Origin: Pseudomonadota bacterium
GTDB lineage: Bacteria; Pseudomonadota; Gammaproteobacteria; Acidiferrobacterales; UBA6901
Assembly (NCBI GenBank): GCA_021785515.1
Contig: JAJYEX010000009.1
Span: forward strand, 1 to 64,000
Length of the DNA stretch: 64,000 nt
Direction of reading: 5' to 3'
Below are positions 35,681-46,600 of the stretch, piece by piece. Each line of letters opens with the position of its first letter. Positions within the stretch are counted from its first letter, which is position 1. The position numbers and the translations under genes were made by a program. The notes beneath the pieces were generated by a model. The model made no database searches and was not told the DNA's origin. It saw only the letters and a program-made list of their open reading frames with translations.

Positions 35681-36231
35681 GCGTGGCCTGTGTCGCCGGA
35701 AAGGGCCGTCAGATCCACGCCCAGCAGGTGGGCTGCGGCATCCCAGCGTTGTTCAGCAGGCATGTCGAAGAGGACCGACTGGTCGGCGGGGCTGCTGAGC
35801 CAGGCGTTTTCCGCGATTTCGCGCTCCAGTTGCCCCGGTGCCCAGCCTGCATAGCCCAGGGCTAGAAACGAGCGCCGCGGCCCGCGGTTCTGGGCCAGGG
35901 CGACTAGAATATCGCGCGAGGTCGACACGCCGAGTGTATCGGATACGGACAGGGTCGATTGCCAGTTTCCCAGGGGTTCGTGGACCACGAAGCCGCGATT
36001 ACCCTGAACGGGCCCACCCAGGTGCACCGGAAGTTCCGGCGGTTCAGCGCCCGTGATTTCAATGTCCATCTGGTGCAGGATTTCACGCAGACTCAAATCC
36101 GCAGGGCGATTGATGATAAGACCCATCGCGCCCTGGCTCGAATGTTCGCAGATCAGGGTTACGGTGCGCGAGAAATTCGGATCCGCAAGGTTTGGCATTG
36201 CGATCAGGAACTGATTTGTCAGGGAGGCCAT
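35677..36231 (-). CDS. yqgE: YqgE/AlgH family protein
   Basis: A 184-residue protein from MASLTNQF at 36231; the in-frame ATGs at 36240 and 36246 are also possible, none with a strong ribosome binding site. QFLIAMPNLADPNF, HSSQGAMGLIINRP and LGYAGWAPGQLE are typical of the YqgE family. Pseudomonas AlgH is the best-studied member, but its biochemical role is unclear. It is coupled to ruvX by a 4-nt overlap, the usual yqgE-yqgF pairing. Confidence 0.92.
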   Translation of the reverse strand: MASLTNQFLIAMPNLADPNFSRTVTLICEHSSQGAMGLIINRPADLSLREILHQMDIEITGAEPPELPVHLGGPVQGNRGFVVHEPLGNWQSTLSVSDTLGVSTSRDILVALAQNRGPRRSFLALGYAGWAPGQLEREIAENAWLSSPADQSVLFDMPAEQRWDAAAHLLGVDLTALSGDTGHA

Positions 36232-36293
36232 ATCGCCCATGCCCATAGTATCCGGCAGGGTGTGGCGCCGGCGCAAGCTGCAGTCGAGCCAAA

Positions 36294-37244
36294 TCAGGAG
36301 CCAGTGGTCGTTACCGAGGAGTTTGTGAACTGCCAGGTGCGGATGATATGCAAAATGTCCGTGGTGGCGCGTATGTTCGGCGGAAACGGGGCATATGGGG
36401 CCGCGAGACGGGCGATCCGGACAGCGGCGTCATCCAGTACCTTGTATCCGGAGCTGCGCAGTACCTTGACCCGGTATAGGCTGCCGTCAGCCCGAATGGC
36501 GACGTCCAGCACCACGCTGCCCGATATGTTTCGTTGGATAGCCTTGCTCGGATAATTCAGATTGCCGATCCGTTCCACTTTGGCGCACCACGCCTCTTTG
36601 TAGGCGGCATACTTGTACTTCAACGTGCGTGCGTCAATGTATTTCTGGCGGGGGAGCTTTTCATACTTTTGCCAGGATCTGCTGATTTCAGCATTCAGAT
36701 GGGCGCTCTCGCGCTGCAGCCGTGCAAGCGCGGTCAGGCCCGCCGATGCGTGACCCGTTTGCCGGTGACGCTCCGGCGGTTGCGGGCGCGGGCTGGTGAT
36801 ATGAAAGCCAGCATCGGCGTCCGTGAGAAGCGATGCCAGCTGTTGCATGCGCGGCAGTGGGGTCTGTGGGTTCGGGTGTGCCACGGGCAGGCGGTTGTTC
36901 CGGTCGCTCAGATCCATTGCCGGCAAAGGCGTACGTGCGATTTTGTGCTGTCGGCTGTTGCCGCCACCGTTCTGGTTTGCTTGCGCCAGGAAATCGGGAT
37001 GCTTGGGGGCGACGCCGCTGTGGGTCTGAACCAGCGTTATTTCGAGGGTATCCAGACCAGGCATGCGGACACCTGACGCCGAGAAGGTCACGCCCAGAAT
37101 GACGATCATGTGCACCAAGATGGATATGAATACGGCCAGTCCCAGGCGATCGGAGTCAGAAAATTCAAACGCCGTCTGGGACGCGCCCGCAGACATGCCG
37201 TCTGTGGCGGAACCCGGAATGGAGGTGGATGACACCGGTTCCAT
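36294..37244 (-). CDS. tonB: TonB-family energy transducer
   Basis: About 316 residues from the ATG at 37244 (MEPVSSTS). One N-terminal transmembrane helix (AVFISILVHMIVILGVTF) spans the inner membrane, followed by a proline-containing periplasmic linker. The C-terminal TonB domain has YPSKAIQRNISGSVVLDVAIRADG and a terminal hydrophobic strand. TonB carries proton-motive energy to outer-membrane receptors. The start lies 4 nt after the gshB stop. ExbB/ExbD are not here. The Pseudomonas gene at the same place is tonB3, tied to twitching motility. Confidence 0.88.
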   Translation of the reverse strand: MEPVSSTSIPGSATDGMSAGASQTAFEFSDSDRLGLAVFISILVHMIVILGVTFSASGVRMPGLDTLEITLVQTHSGVAPKHPDFLAQANQNGGGNSRQHKIARTPLPAMDLSDRNNRLPVAHPNPQTPLPRMQQLASLLTDADAGFHITSPRPQPPERHRQTGHASAGLTALARLQRESAHLNAEISRSWQKYEKLPRQKYIDARTLKYKYAAYKEAWCAKVERIGNLNYPSKAIQRNISGSVVLDVAIRADGSLYRVKVLRSSGYKVLDDAAVRIARLAAPYAPFPPNIRATTDILHIIRTWQFTNSSVTTTGS

Positions 37245-37248
37245 ATAT

Positions 37249-38196
37249 TCAGCTGCAGCGCGCACGGCTTGCAACTGCATCCAGCAGCAGCGCGCCGATG
37301 TTGAGTCCATAGATGGCATCCAGCTCGCGTATGCACGTGGGGCTGGTGACGTTGATTTCAGTCAGGTAATCGCCGATTACATCCAGCCCCGCAAACAGAA
37401 TGCCTTTTTTGCTCAGGACTGGACCCACCTGTTCGCAGATCCAGAGGTCCCGTTCGCTCAGAAGGCGTCCCTCGGGCCGTGCGCCTGCGGCGAGGTTGCC
37501 GCGACTCTCGCCTTCCGCCGGAATGCGGGCGAGCGCATAGGGCACGGGCTTGCCGTCGATCATGAGAATCCGCTTGTCACCATCGCGAATTTCGGGAATA
37601 TAGCGCTGCGCCATCGTCATGCGCGACCCATTGGCTGTAACGGTTTCGATGGCCACGCTGATATTCGGGTCACCCCGGCGCAGGCGGAACACAGACGCAC
37701 CCCCCATCTGATCGAGCGGTTTCAGCACGATGTCGTCGTGTTCCTTCAGAAATGCCCGCAGGTCTGCGGCGTTGCGGGTGACCAGCGACGGCGGTGTGCA
37801 CTGGGGGAACCACGCCGTAAAAATCTTTTCATTGGCATCACGCAGGCTCTGCGCCTTGTTTACCACCAGCGTGCCGCGAGATTCAGCCAGTTCGAGCAGG
37901 TAGGTGCTGTAGATGTACTCCAGATTAAATGGCGGATCTTTGCGCATCAGGATGGCGTCGAACTCATCCAGCGGTCGCGTCTGTTCCAGGTCAAGTTCAT
38001 ACCACGGAGTGCGGTCGTGGTGCGGTACGATGCGCCGGCTGTGTCCGAGGGCGCGGCCATCATGCAATATCAGGTCGCCCTGGCCGAGATAGTAGATTTG
38101 CCAAGCGCGTCTGTGTGCCTCGAGCATCATGGCATAGGTGCTGTCCTTCTTGATGTTGATCGATTCGACGGCATCCATCACGATCGCGAGTTTCAT
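37249..38196 (-). CDS. gshB: Glutathione synthetase, GshB
   Basis: A 315-residue ATP-grasp enzyme joining glycine to gamma-glutamylcysteine. MDAVESINIKKDST at the start, MRKDPPFNLEYIY near residue 84, VLKPLDQMGGASVFR near 157 and INVTSPTC near the end match the bacterial GshB family. It follows gshA by 48 nt, so the two-step glutathione pathway is one operon. Confidence 0.95.
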   Translation of the reverse strand: MKLAIVMDAVESINIKKDSTYAMMLEAHRRAWQIYYLGQGDLILHDGRALGHSRRIVPHHDRTPWYELDLEQTRPLDEFDAILMRKDPPFNLEYIYSTYLLELAESRGTLVVNKAQSLRDANEKIFTAWFPQCTPPSLVTRNAADLRAFLKEHDDIVLKPLDQMGGASVFRLRRGDPNISVAIETVTANGSRMTMAQRYIPEIRDGDKRILMIDGKPVPYALARIPAEGESRGNLAAGARPEGRLLSERDLWICEQVGPVLSKKGILFAGLDVIGDYLTEINVTSPTCIRELDAIYGLNIGALLLDAVASRARCS

Positions 38197-38244
38197 GTTC
38201 CGGTTCCGCGCGCCCAGACCGTCAGCCCTGGCAAAGCGCGCCCT

Positions 38245-39549
38245 TCAGCCGCCAAGTGAGGCCTCTTGGATCTCGCGGGCGGCGGCGAGGAGCGCCAGAC
38301 GGGCGATGACACCATAGGCATAAAAGCGGTTTGGCCGGGCGTCCGGCGCACGGGTAGGGTCCGGCTGAATGCACGACTCCTCGAATGCCAGTGCCCGGAA
38401 GCTCATCCCGGGAGTGTTCAGGTTTTCGTCACGCCCGCGTCCGGGGTGTACGCGGTAGAAGCCGCCCACCACGTACCGGTCGATCATGTACACTACCGGC
38501 TCGGCGGTCGCCTGGGGTTCTCCCCATGTTTCGAAAGTGTAGACACCTTCCTGGACGATAACATCGGAGACGTGGTGGCCTTCCTTGCCGCGCGCCATCT
38601 TTGTGCGTTGTTTACGGTTGAGTTCCCGCAGTTCATCGGTACCGTACACCGTCATGATATTCATGCCGTAGGTTCCGGCGTCCGATTTTACGATGACGAA
38701 TGGCCGCTGGTCGATGCCGTATTCGCGATATTTCTCGGTGATCTGTTTGAGCACTTCCGCCACGTTGGTCACCAGACATTCCTCGCCAATACGCTGCTGG
38801 AAGTCGATTTGTCCACAATTCCTGAAAAGCGGGTCAATCAGCCATGGATCGATGGCGACGAGCCGGGCGAATTCGCCGGCCACGCGCCGGTAATGGGTGA
38901 AGTGGCTGGACTTTAGGCGGTTGGACCATCCTACCGCCAGAGGTGGCACGACCGGCTGGTCGAGATGCTCAAGGATCTCCGGTCGCCCACCGGACATGTC
39001 ATTATTGAGCAGAACAAAACAGGGGGAAAAATCGCCGAGGCGCAGACGGTTGGCCTCACGTATCAACGGTTCAAGTACGACATTACCGCCTGAGGGCAGA
39101 GTGACGGAAAGTGGCTCCTTGAGATCGGCAATGAGCGAGCCGATGCGTACGTGGTATCCGGCAGCCTCGAGAATTTTCTGCAGGGAGGCCAGACTTTCAA
39201 GGTAGAACAGGTTGCGGGTGTGGCTCTCGGGCACCAGCAGGATGTTCCGGACCTTCGGCCCGTAATGCTCCATTGCCGACTGCGCTGCCTGTACGCATAA
39301 CGGCATGAATGCCGCGCCGAGGTTGTTGAAGCCAGCAGGAAACAGGTTTGTATCTACCGGAGCGAGCTTGAAACCGGCATTGCGCAGATCGACCGAGGCG
39401 TAAAAAGGCGCCCTGGTCTCCTGCCACTGACTCCGAAGCCACTGCTCGATGTCGCCCTGGTGGCCGAGCAGATGTTCCTCGAGATGCTGAAGCGGACCGG
39501 TTAGGGCGGTGGTCAAATGCGGCACGGCGTGCAGGTATTCAGTGGCCAT
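38245..39549 (-). CDS. gshA: Glutamate-cysteine ligase, proteobacterial GshA type
   Basis: A 434-residue protein of the proteobacterial glutamate-cysteine ligase family, which is unrelated in length to E. coli GshA. Conserved segments include VDLRNAGFKLAPVDTNLFPAGFNNL, VIVKSDAGTYGMNIM and the VVGGFYRVHPGRG stretch near the C-terminus. It makes gamma-glutamylcysteine, and gshB follows. It heads the gshA-gshB-tonB-yqgE-ruvX-pyrRBC' series. The upstream gap to pilG (39550-39987) is divergent. Confidence 0.88.
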   Translation of the reverse strand: MATEYLHAVPHLTTALTGPLQHLEEHLLGHQGDIEQWLRSQWQETRAPFYASVDLRNAGFKLAPVDTNLFPAGFNNLGAAFMPLCVQAAQSAMEHYGPKVRNILLVPESHTRNLFYLESLASLQKILEAAGYHVRIGSLIADLKEPLSVTLPSGGNVVLEPLIREANRLRLGDFSPCFVLLNNDMSGGRPEILEHLDQPVVPPLAVGWSNRLKSSHFTHYRRVAGEFARLVAIDPWLIDPLFRNCGQIDFQQRIGEECLVTNVAEVLKQITEKYREYGIDQRPFVIVKSDAGTYGMNIMTVYGTDELRELNRKQRTKMARGKEGHHVSDVIVQEGVYTFETWGEPQATAEPVVYMIDRYVVGGFYRVHPGRGRDENLNTPGMSFRALAFEESCIQPDPTRAPDARPNRFYAYGVIARLALLAAAREIQEASLGG

Positions 39550-39987
39550 AAAGGCAGGTTCTCAGGTAATCCCGTTCGATGTTATCGCATATGCAATGGC
39601 GGCAAAAATCAAGGGTTGCGCCGGACTTTAAATTCCGTTGTGCTTCGTGCCTTGAACTGCCGTGTTCCCGTGCGGCGCTGGTAGGACGCCGCCTGCGTCT
39701 ATCGCCAACGCATTGGTCCGCCTCCGCCGCTAGATGTTCCCCACCCCGTCCGGCGCCGCATGGGGCTCTTTAGGCCCTAGATTCCGCCCCAAACCCCGGC
39801 CTGATACGGCTGGCGCCCGGAAGGCAATGGATTTTGGCCATCTTTTGTGCTACTAAAATCATTATCCTACACAAAAAACCGGAGAAAACACCTTTAAATG
39901 GTCAAAAGCAGGCAAGAAGGGAAGTAGCCATCTAAAATGAGTAGTTGAAACGCACAGCATTTGTCAGAGTCAGGATGGAGCAGGATC
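39550..39987. other. Divergent gap between gshA and pilG
   Basis: About 438 bases without a credible gene. The first half is GC-rich; the stretch 39835-39950 is AT-rich and A-tract rich, as upstream of a promoter. I could not place a well-spaced -35/-10 pair or a sigma-54 site. The 39579..39773 ORF is not convincing. Confidence 0.45.
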
Positions 39988-40353
39988 TTGAACATCAAGG
40001 TGATGATCATAGACGACAGCAACACTATACGTCGTACGGCCGAGGCGTTGTTGAAAAAGGCCGGCTATGAGGTATTTACGGCTTCCGATGGCTTCGAGGC
40101 GATGTCACTGATTACTGACCACCGGCCAGACATCATTTTTGTGGACATCATGATGCCACGGCTTGACGGATACCAGACGTGTCAGCTGATCAAGAACAAC
40201 AGGCAGTTTAAGGATACACCGGTCATCATGTTGTCGAGCCGGGATGGTTTGTTCGATCGTGCCCGCGGGCGCATTGCAGGATCGCAGGAGCACATCAACA
40301 AGCCGTTTACGCAGGAAGAACTTATTGAGGTGATCAACAAGTACGTTCACTAG
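39988..40353 (+). CDS. pilG: PilG, response regulator for twitching
   Basis: A 121-residue single-domain CheY-like protein. The acidic pocket starts in MIIDDSNTIRRTAE, the phosphoacceptor Asp lies in FVDIMMPRLDGYQTC, and the conserved lysine is in NKPFTQEEL. The region is nearly that of Pseudomonas PilG, which regulates pilus extension. I prefer the TTG at 39988, with a ggag 7 nt upstream, to the track TTG at 39961. It opens the pilGHIJ-chpA operon. Confidence 0.9.
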   Translation: MNIKVMIIDDSNTIRRTAEALLKKAGYEVFTASDGFEAMSLITDHRPDIIFVDIMMPRLDGYQTCQLIKNNRQFKDTPVIMLSSRDGLFDRARGRIAGSQEHINKPFTQEELIEVINKYVH

Positions 40354-40404
40354 ATCGCCGGCGGCAATCTTTGGGAACGGTAAACGCAGAGAGGTAAGAG
40401 GGAA

Positions 40405-40767
40405 ATGGCAATCAAGAAAGTCTTGGTGGTAGATGATTCACCTACCGAGGTGCATCTGCTGCGCCAAATGTTAACTAAGAACGGCTTCACCGTTACGACC
40501 GCCGCAAGCGGAGAAGAAGCTATCGTCAAGGCGAGGGCCGAGAAGCCTGACTTGATCCTTATGGACGTCGTCATGCCGGGCATGAGCGGATTCGAAACCA
40601 CACGCAGTATTACCAAAGATCCGCAAACCGGCGGGATTCCGGTCATCATCTGCACAACAAAGGGCCAGGAAACGGACAAGGCCTGGGGATTGCGTCAGGG
40701 CGCGAAGGACTACATCGTCAAGCCGGTCACGGAGACGGTGCTGATGGAAAAGATTAAGGCACTATAA
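40405..40767 (+). CDS. pilH: PilH, response regulator for twitching
   Basis: A 120-residue CheY-like protein: VVDDSPTEVHLLRQML, LMDVVMPGMSGFE with the phosphoacceptor Asp, CTTKGQETDKAWG and VKPVTE with the lysine. The sequence fits PilH, the second regulator of the Pil-Chp system. A gaggtaagagggaa ribosome binding site precedes the ATG. pilI starts 2 nt after its stop. Confidence 0.92.
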   Translation: MAIKKVLVVDDSPTEVHLLRQMLTKNGFTVTTAASGEEAIVKARAEKPDLILMDVVMPGMSGFETTRSITKDPQTGGIPVIICTTKGQETDKAWGLRQGAKDYIVKPVTETVLMEKIKAL

Positions 40768-40769
40768 AT

Positions 40770-41312
40770 ATGGGGCTGGCATCCCGAGATCCGTTGAGCC
40801 TGCTGCACAAGATGCAGCTCGCCAGCCGTACTAGTGCGCCAGGTCTGCCGGAACAGGCGCAGACGGTTGTGCTGTGGTCCGGGCTGGGTTTTCGTATGGC
40901 CGGGCTCACCCTGGTTACGCCCCTCAACCAGGTGTCGGAAGTGTTGCCTTGTCCGGCCCTCACGCTGGTCCCGGGAACGCACCGGTGGATAAAGGGCATC
41001 GCCAATGTCCGGGGAAACCTGTTTACGGTAATTGATCTGGCGGAGTTTTTCGGTATGGAGCCGGTGACGATGAACGATCGCGCCAGGCTCATGATTATGA
41101 ACGTTGCGAATTTCAACACGGCGCTGCTGGTGAACGAGGTCCTCGGGTTAAGGCATTTCGACGAGGAGCAGGAGCAGGCCGATGTGGCCGGCCTAGTTGG
41201 CCCGGTATATGCACACGTACAGAGGGCATTTGCTCGTGATGGCGCCATCTGGGGTGTGTTCGACATGCAGTCCCTGGCCGGGAGTGAGGCTTTTAACAAC
41301 GTGGCGGCCTAG
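40770..41312 (+). CDS. pilI: PilI, CheW-like coupling protein
   Basis: A 180-residue CheW-domain protein. The core has GFRMAGLTLVTPLNQVSEVL, the WIKGIANVRGNLFTVIDL stretch typical of CheW proteins and LVNEVLGLRHFDE. It links the PilJ receptor to the ChpA kinase. It starts 2 nt after pilH. Confidence 0.93.
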   Translation: MGLASRDPLSLLHKMQLASRTSAPGLPEQAQTVVLWSGLGFRMAGLTLVTPLNQVSEVLPCPALTLVPGTHRWIKGIANVRGNLFTVIDLAEFFGMEPVTMNDRARLMIMNVANFNTALLVNEVLGLRHFDEEQEQADVAGLVGPVYAHVQRAFARDGAIWGVFDMQSLAGSEAFNNVAA

Positions 41313-41459
41313 CAGTCCGGTAGGAGCAGCGCCTGGGGTAGGCCGAGCAGCGTAGCTTTAGGCAATACGTTGCAGGAACTTGGCCGTACCGCGCTGCAGG
41401 GTAGGTGGTTTCGTGGAATTTAACTGTAGGGGAGTCTCTGTCGAGATGAGGTGCATAGC

Positions 41460-43592
41460 ATGGCTATTGTGAAATTGCCCAAAATTGGCAAGGCCAGTGT
41501 CGGTCAGGCTAACCAGGACATCGCCGGTCGGTCGCAGGTCCACACTCCTCCCGATACCGGCGAGGAATATATCGAAGTCCAAACTGCGGGCAGTTCTGGT
41601 GCAGGGGTTAGGGATGTCGGCAAATTTGTTACCGGTCTGCCGTTTCTCCTTATTGGAATGGTGCTTTCGTTTATAGCCGTGGCGTGGTTGTTTGCTTCGA
41701 GCGCGCAGGAAGCTGACCGTGATTCCAAGTATATTGCCCAGTCCAGTGAGCTGCTGATGTTGTCGCAACGCATTGCAAAGGATGCGCGCGAGGCGGTATA
41801 TGGCCAGCAGGACGCTTTCCCCTCTCTCAAATCATCGCGTGATATTTTTGAGAATGTCATCACCAACCTGACCAGGGGAAATTCGAAGCTCAACATTCCG
41901 CCCAGTCCGCCGCAGGTAGCGCCGGCACTGCGGGCGCTGACCGTCAAGTGGATGAAGACGCAGAAGAACGTCGACCAGATCATCGGTCAGGAAGATTCAG
42001 TGCTCACCTTGCGTGATCACGTGGTTGGAATCAATCAGGCGGTTCCGATGCTGCTGGCGGTGACCGATGAGGTGGCATCGCAGGCGATCAAGGATCATGT
42101 GAGCGATCGGCTGGTTTATCTTGCAACGCGCCAGGAGATGCTGGCTGAACGTATCGCAAAGGACGTTAACCTGTTCGCCCAGGGCGGTTCAGAGGCGGCG
42201 GTCGCAGCGGCGGAATTTGGTCGGGATGCGAAGCTTTTCAGCGATACTGAAGGCAAACTCCAGGCAAGCCTGCCGGCGAACATGGATACCAAGCTGCAGG
42301 AGGTGGACGGCATATACCAGGCCCTGAACGGGCACGTTACGGGTATTCTGGGAATTGCCGCGGAGCTGTTTGTGTCACAGCGCGCCAGCCAGAAAGTGTT
42401 CCAGCAGAGCGATCCGCTGCTCGATTCAGCCAAGGCGCTGGTCGCGAGCTATACCGCCCTATCGCAGGAACGCAAGGCAAGTAGAACGCTGAGTTACATA
42501 ATGGCCGTAGTGTCGTTCCTGTTTCTGCTGCTGGTCGGGCGCAAACTGGTCAACGATCAGCGTGAACGTGCACGGGTGAGCTCGGAACAGAACCGTTCTA
42601 CCCAAGACGCCATTCTCAAGCTGCTCGACGAAATGGGTAACCTCGCGGATGGTGACTTGACCATTCAGCCGGAGGTCACGGAACAGATCACCGGTGCTAT
42701 CGCGGACTCAATAAATTTCGCGGTCAAGGAAATGCGCAGCCTGGTCATGCGCATCAAGGCGGCTGCCCAGCAGGTGGCCGTGGCAAGTGAACGCAGTCGC
42801 CAGACCGCAAACGAGCTCACCCAGGCGGCGACGCGGCAGGCCGCCCAGATCGCAGAGACCACCGACCGCGTGAAGTCGATGGCAAAGTCAATGCAGGAAA
42901 TGTCAGTCAGTGCCGAAAGGTCGGCACAGGTGGCGCAAGGGTCGGTAAGCACCGCAAAGCGTGGTGCTGAGGCTGTGCAGAACACCATTCACGGTATGGA
43001 CGAAATGCGCGAGCAGATCCAAGAAACCGCGAAGCGCATCAAGCGTCTTGGTGAGTCGTCGCAGCAGATTGGCGAAATCGTGGAACTGATCAACGACATT
43101 GCCGAACAGACCAACATTCTGTCACTGAACGCCGCCATTCAGGCGGCAATGGCCGGCGAGGCAGGCCGCGGTTTCGCGGTGGTGGCCGATGAAGTGCAAC
43201 GTCTTGCTGAACGTTCTGCGGAGGCCACGAAGCAGATCGCGGATCTGGTAAAGACGATTCAGGCCGACACGAACGAGGCCGTCGCGTCCATGGAACAGGC
43301 AACCAAGGGTGTGGTCGAAGGAACGCGCCTGGCCGATGCCGCCGGGCAGGCGCTTGGCGAGATCGAGTCGGTGTCGGAGCAGCTCTCAGAACTTATTGTG
43401 GGCATCTCGCGTGTCGCTTACCAGCAGTCGGAGACTGCAACCGCTGTTTCTCAGAATATGGGTCAGATCCAGGAAGCCACAACCCTGACGTCAACCGGAA
43501 CCCGCCAGACGGCCGAATCCATCGGCAAGCTGTCGGATCTGGCGCGTGAGCTTCAGGCCTCGGTAGCCGGCTTCAAGCTGCCCGCGGCGTGA
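41460..43592 (+). CDS. pilJ: PilJ, methyl-accepting receptor of the Pil-Chp system
   Basis: A 710-residue membrane receptor. An inner-membrane helix near residue 67 is followed by a periplasmic part with two PilJ-type repeats ([12 protein letters not shown] and [12 protein letters not shown]), a second helix near residue 345, a HAMP region and the cytoplasmic coiled coil. The methyl-accepting signalling tip is [23 protein letters not shown], in the usual place. It senses surface contact or pilus state in Pseudomonas. The ATG at 41460 has a gaggt-like ribosome binding site. No pilK methyltransferase or chpB methylesterase follows. Confidence 0.93.
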   Translation: MAIVKLPKIGKASVGQANQDIAGRSQVHTPPDTGEEYIEVQTAGSSGAGVRDVGKFVTGLPFLLIGMVLSFIAVAWLFASSAQEADRDSKYIAQSSELLMLSQRIAKDAREAVYGQQDAFPSLKSSRDIFENVITNLTRGNSKLNIPPSPPQVAPALRALTVKWMKTQKNVDQIIGQEDSVLTLRDHVVGINQAVPMLLAVTDEVASQAIKDHVSDRLVYLATRQEMLAERIAKDVNLFAQGGSEAAVAAAEFGRDAKLFSDTEGKLQASLPANMDTKLQEVDGIYQALNGHVTGILGIAAELFVSQRASQKVFQQSDPLLDSAKALVASYTALSQERKASRTLSYIMAVVSFLFLLLVGRKLVNDQRERARVSSEQNRSTQDAILKLLDEMGNLADGDLTIQPEVTEQITGAIADSINFAVKEMRSLVMRIKAAAQQVAVASERSRQTANELTQAATRQAAQIAETTDRVKSMAKSMQEMSVSAERSAQVAQGSVSTAKRGAEAVQNTIHGMDEMREQIQETAKRIKRLGESSQQIGEIVELINDIAEQTNILSLNAAIQAAMAGEAGRGFAVVADEVQRLAERSAEATKQIADLVKTIQADTNEAVASMEQATKGVVEGTRLADAAGQALGEIESVSEQLSELIVGISRVAYQQSETATAVSQNMGQIQEATTLTSTGTRQTAESIGKLSDLARELQASVAGFKLPAA

Positions 43593-43644
43593 GGCGCGGG
43601 GCGAACCCCGGAGGCGCAGCGTTTCGGTATGGCTTTCTGGTGCT

Positions 43645-46600
43645 ATGAACAGAATTGATCCGGGTACGCTCGGTTGGGTTAAGACCGAGATCGACGAGAC
43701 TCTGAAGCAAGCCCGGCTTGCTCTGGAGTCGTTTGCCGAAAATACCTCCGATGCAACAAGCCTTCGGTTCTGCAATACCTACCTGCACCAGGTTCTCGGT
43801 ACCCTGCAGATGGTGGAGCTGGATGGTGCTGCCGTTTTGGCCCGGGAAAATGAGGCCCTGGTGCAGGAGATGCTCGACGGCAAAATTGCCGCGAGCCCCC
43901 AGGTCTTCGAGGTGCTGGTGCGCGGCATCCTGTCGTTGCCGGACTACCTCGCCCGAGTTCAGCATGATCAGCCCGATGTACCGCTGCGTCTGCTTCCGAT
44001 CATTAATGAGCTACGGGTTGCCCGCGGCGTAGCTCCGCTGGCCGAGCTGGATCTGTTTTCACCCGACATGTCGGTTCGGCCACCGGCAGGTCCTGGCGAT
44101 CGCAGCCGCGCGAGCGAGGAGAATTTCCGCACACAGGTACGCGCGCAGCGGGGCGTGGTCCAGACAGCAATGCTTAATTGGCTGCGCGGCACTGACCCAA
44201 AAACGCAGCTGACCAAAATCTCGGAATCTCTGGAAAAACTGCAGCAGACCGCCTATCTGGGATTTATCGAGCAGCTGTTGTGGGTTTCCAGGGGGCTTGC
44301 TGAGGCGCTTAGCGCGGGTCTGCTGGACACAACCAACGAACGCAAGAAGCTCTTCAGCCGCCTAGATCAGCAGCTGAAGAAGCTCATGGATGGCGCCGAT
44401 AAGGCGACGCAACGGCCCAGTGCCGAAGCGATCACCAAGGACATGCTGTTTGAGCTGGGGTCGACGAAATCGAACGATGGGTTGGTGGGTACGATAAGGC
44501 GGGCGTTTGATCTGGACACCCTGTTGGGCAAGACCCAGGACGGTGTAGCGGTGTCCCCCGAGCTATACGATCTTCCAACGCCGGAAGCACTGCAGGCGAT
44601 TTCCGATGCGCTTGGCAAGGAAATACGGTCGGCGCAGGAAGTGCTGTCCGAGTACTTTGACGCGACAGAAGGGGCGGTGACGCTCGGACCGCTTATCGAA
44701 CAGTTGCAGCGCATGTCCGGAACTCTGGGCATGCTTGGCGCCGGGATTCTTCGTGTGCTTGTCGACCAACTGGCGCAGGTGGCGCGGGCGCTCGATTCGG
44801 GACAGCTCGCGAAATCAGAGGCTGTGGCCATGCCCATGGCCGGCGCCTTGCTGCTCGTCGAGAGCAGCGCCCGGGACTTTCATCGTCTCGGCCCAGCATG
44901 GACACAGCAGGTGGAAGAGGCCATCAGTCGTTTGCGTGCCCTTCACACCACGGGTGATGCGCGACAGCTCGAGGGGATCGAGATATCGGATGCCGGCCTT
45001 ACCGATGCCGAATTCAAACAGCTGCTGCATGTAGTATCCGGAGAAGTTCGCGTAAACCTGGGCAAGATCGAGGAGATGCTCGAGACCTTTGCGGCTACCC
45101 CCGAGCGCATGGAGCTCATCGGGCCGATCCCGCAACACCTCAGCCAGATTCAAGGCGCCCTGCAGATTCTCGGCCAGGATCGCGTTGCCGAGCTGACCGC
45201 AGTTACGGCGCAGTATGTGCAGGAAATTCAGGCAGCGACGACCGTCGAAAGCGGCATGTTGGACGCGCTGGCCGTTGCCGTCGGGACCATAGGAGCCTAC
45301 GTAGACGGATTGGAGCGCAGTCGCCCGCACCTGGATGCGTTGCTCGATGTGGCGTGGCGTGATCTGGAAAACGCACGATCGGGCAAGCGAACGCAGGAAG
45401 CCGAACCCGCCACCCTGATTGCCGAAATAGACCGGGCGCTGCAGGCCTGGCTCGGTAATCCGGCCGACGCCGGGATACGGACCCGCCTGCAGGACAGCCT
45501 TGGGCAGCTTGCGCGGATCGCGCAGCAGCGATCGCAGGACAGGATCGAGCGCCTGTGTAATGAAATGAACTCCTTGCTCGGGATTGTTGGAGCAGACCCG
45601 GACAAGTTCTCGGCGGAGATCCGGGAAACGCTCGAACAGTCCGGGCAGGTGGTTGCCAAGCTGGCCGAGGAGCATCTTGTCCGGGGTGCCGGACCAAAAC
45701 AACCCGCGTCACCGCCCGCGCAGAGGGCGGCAGAATCCGCGCCACCTGCCTCGCGGTCATCACCCGCCCCGACGCCGCCCAAAGTTGCAGCCGAAACAGA
45801 TGATCTGGACGAAGAGATCATGCAGATCTTCGTCGAAGACGCCCGTGAAATTCTGCGTGTAATCGACCGCACGCTGCCATTGTGGCACGACAATCCCGAT
45901 GACCGGGAGGTGCTGCTTGAACTGCGGCGTGCGTTCCACACGCTCAAGGGCAGCGGTCGCATGGTGGGCGCGTCCGAGATTGCCGAGCTCGCCTGGGCAG
46001 TCGAGAATATGCTAAACCGCGTGCGGGAGGAGAAGGTTCGTCATTCGGCGCAGATGTTTGACCTGCTGTTTGAGGTTCACCGGGCGCTGCCCGACATGAT
46101 TGCGCAACTCGAAGGCGGACCTGCACCGCAGTACGACATCGAGAAGCTACGTAATCGCGCGGATGCCTTGGCGACCAACAGCGTGGTTGAGGAGCTGGTT
46201 GCGCCGGCGCCAGCGGTAATCGAGGTCGTTGAGGGGCCCGTGGCGACACCGGTGCAGGTAGATTTGGCCCCCGCGGCTGCAGGGGCGGAATTGCCCGCAA
46301 CGCTTGATCCCGTGCTCGTGCAGATATTCGTTACCGAGACTAGTGGGCATTTGGCGACCATCGCAGCAGTCATTGCCGAATTGCGGGTCTCCGGTTCCGT
46401 CATGGTGTCTGAACCCCTGCTGCGGGCTGCGCACACGCTTGCGGGCAGCGCCCGTGCCGTCGGCCTGCGCGTCATGTCCGACTGTTGCGGGCAGCTTGAG
46501 AAACTGCTCAAGGGGTTTGATAACCGCGAGCATCCTCTGGGTGTCACAGTACTGGCTCTGCTCAGCGAATTAGCAAGCCTCATTACCGCGCTGACACAGG

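Noticed and set aside
44815-45702. Long minus-strand ORF inside chpA
   Set aside because: It is an antisense shadow of a high-GC gene; chpA has clear domains over the same bases.
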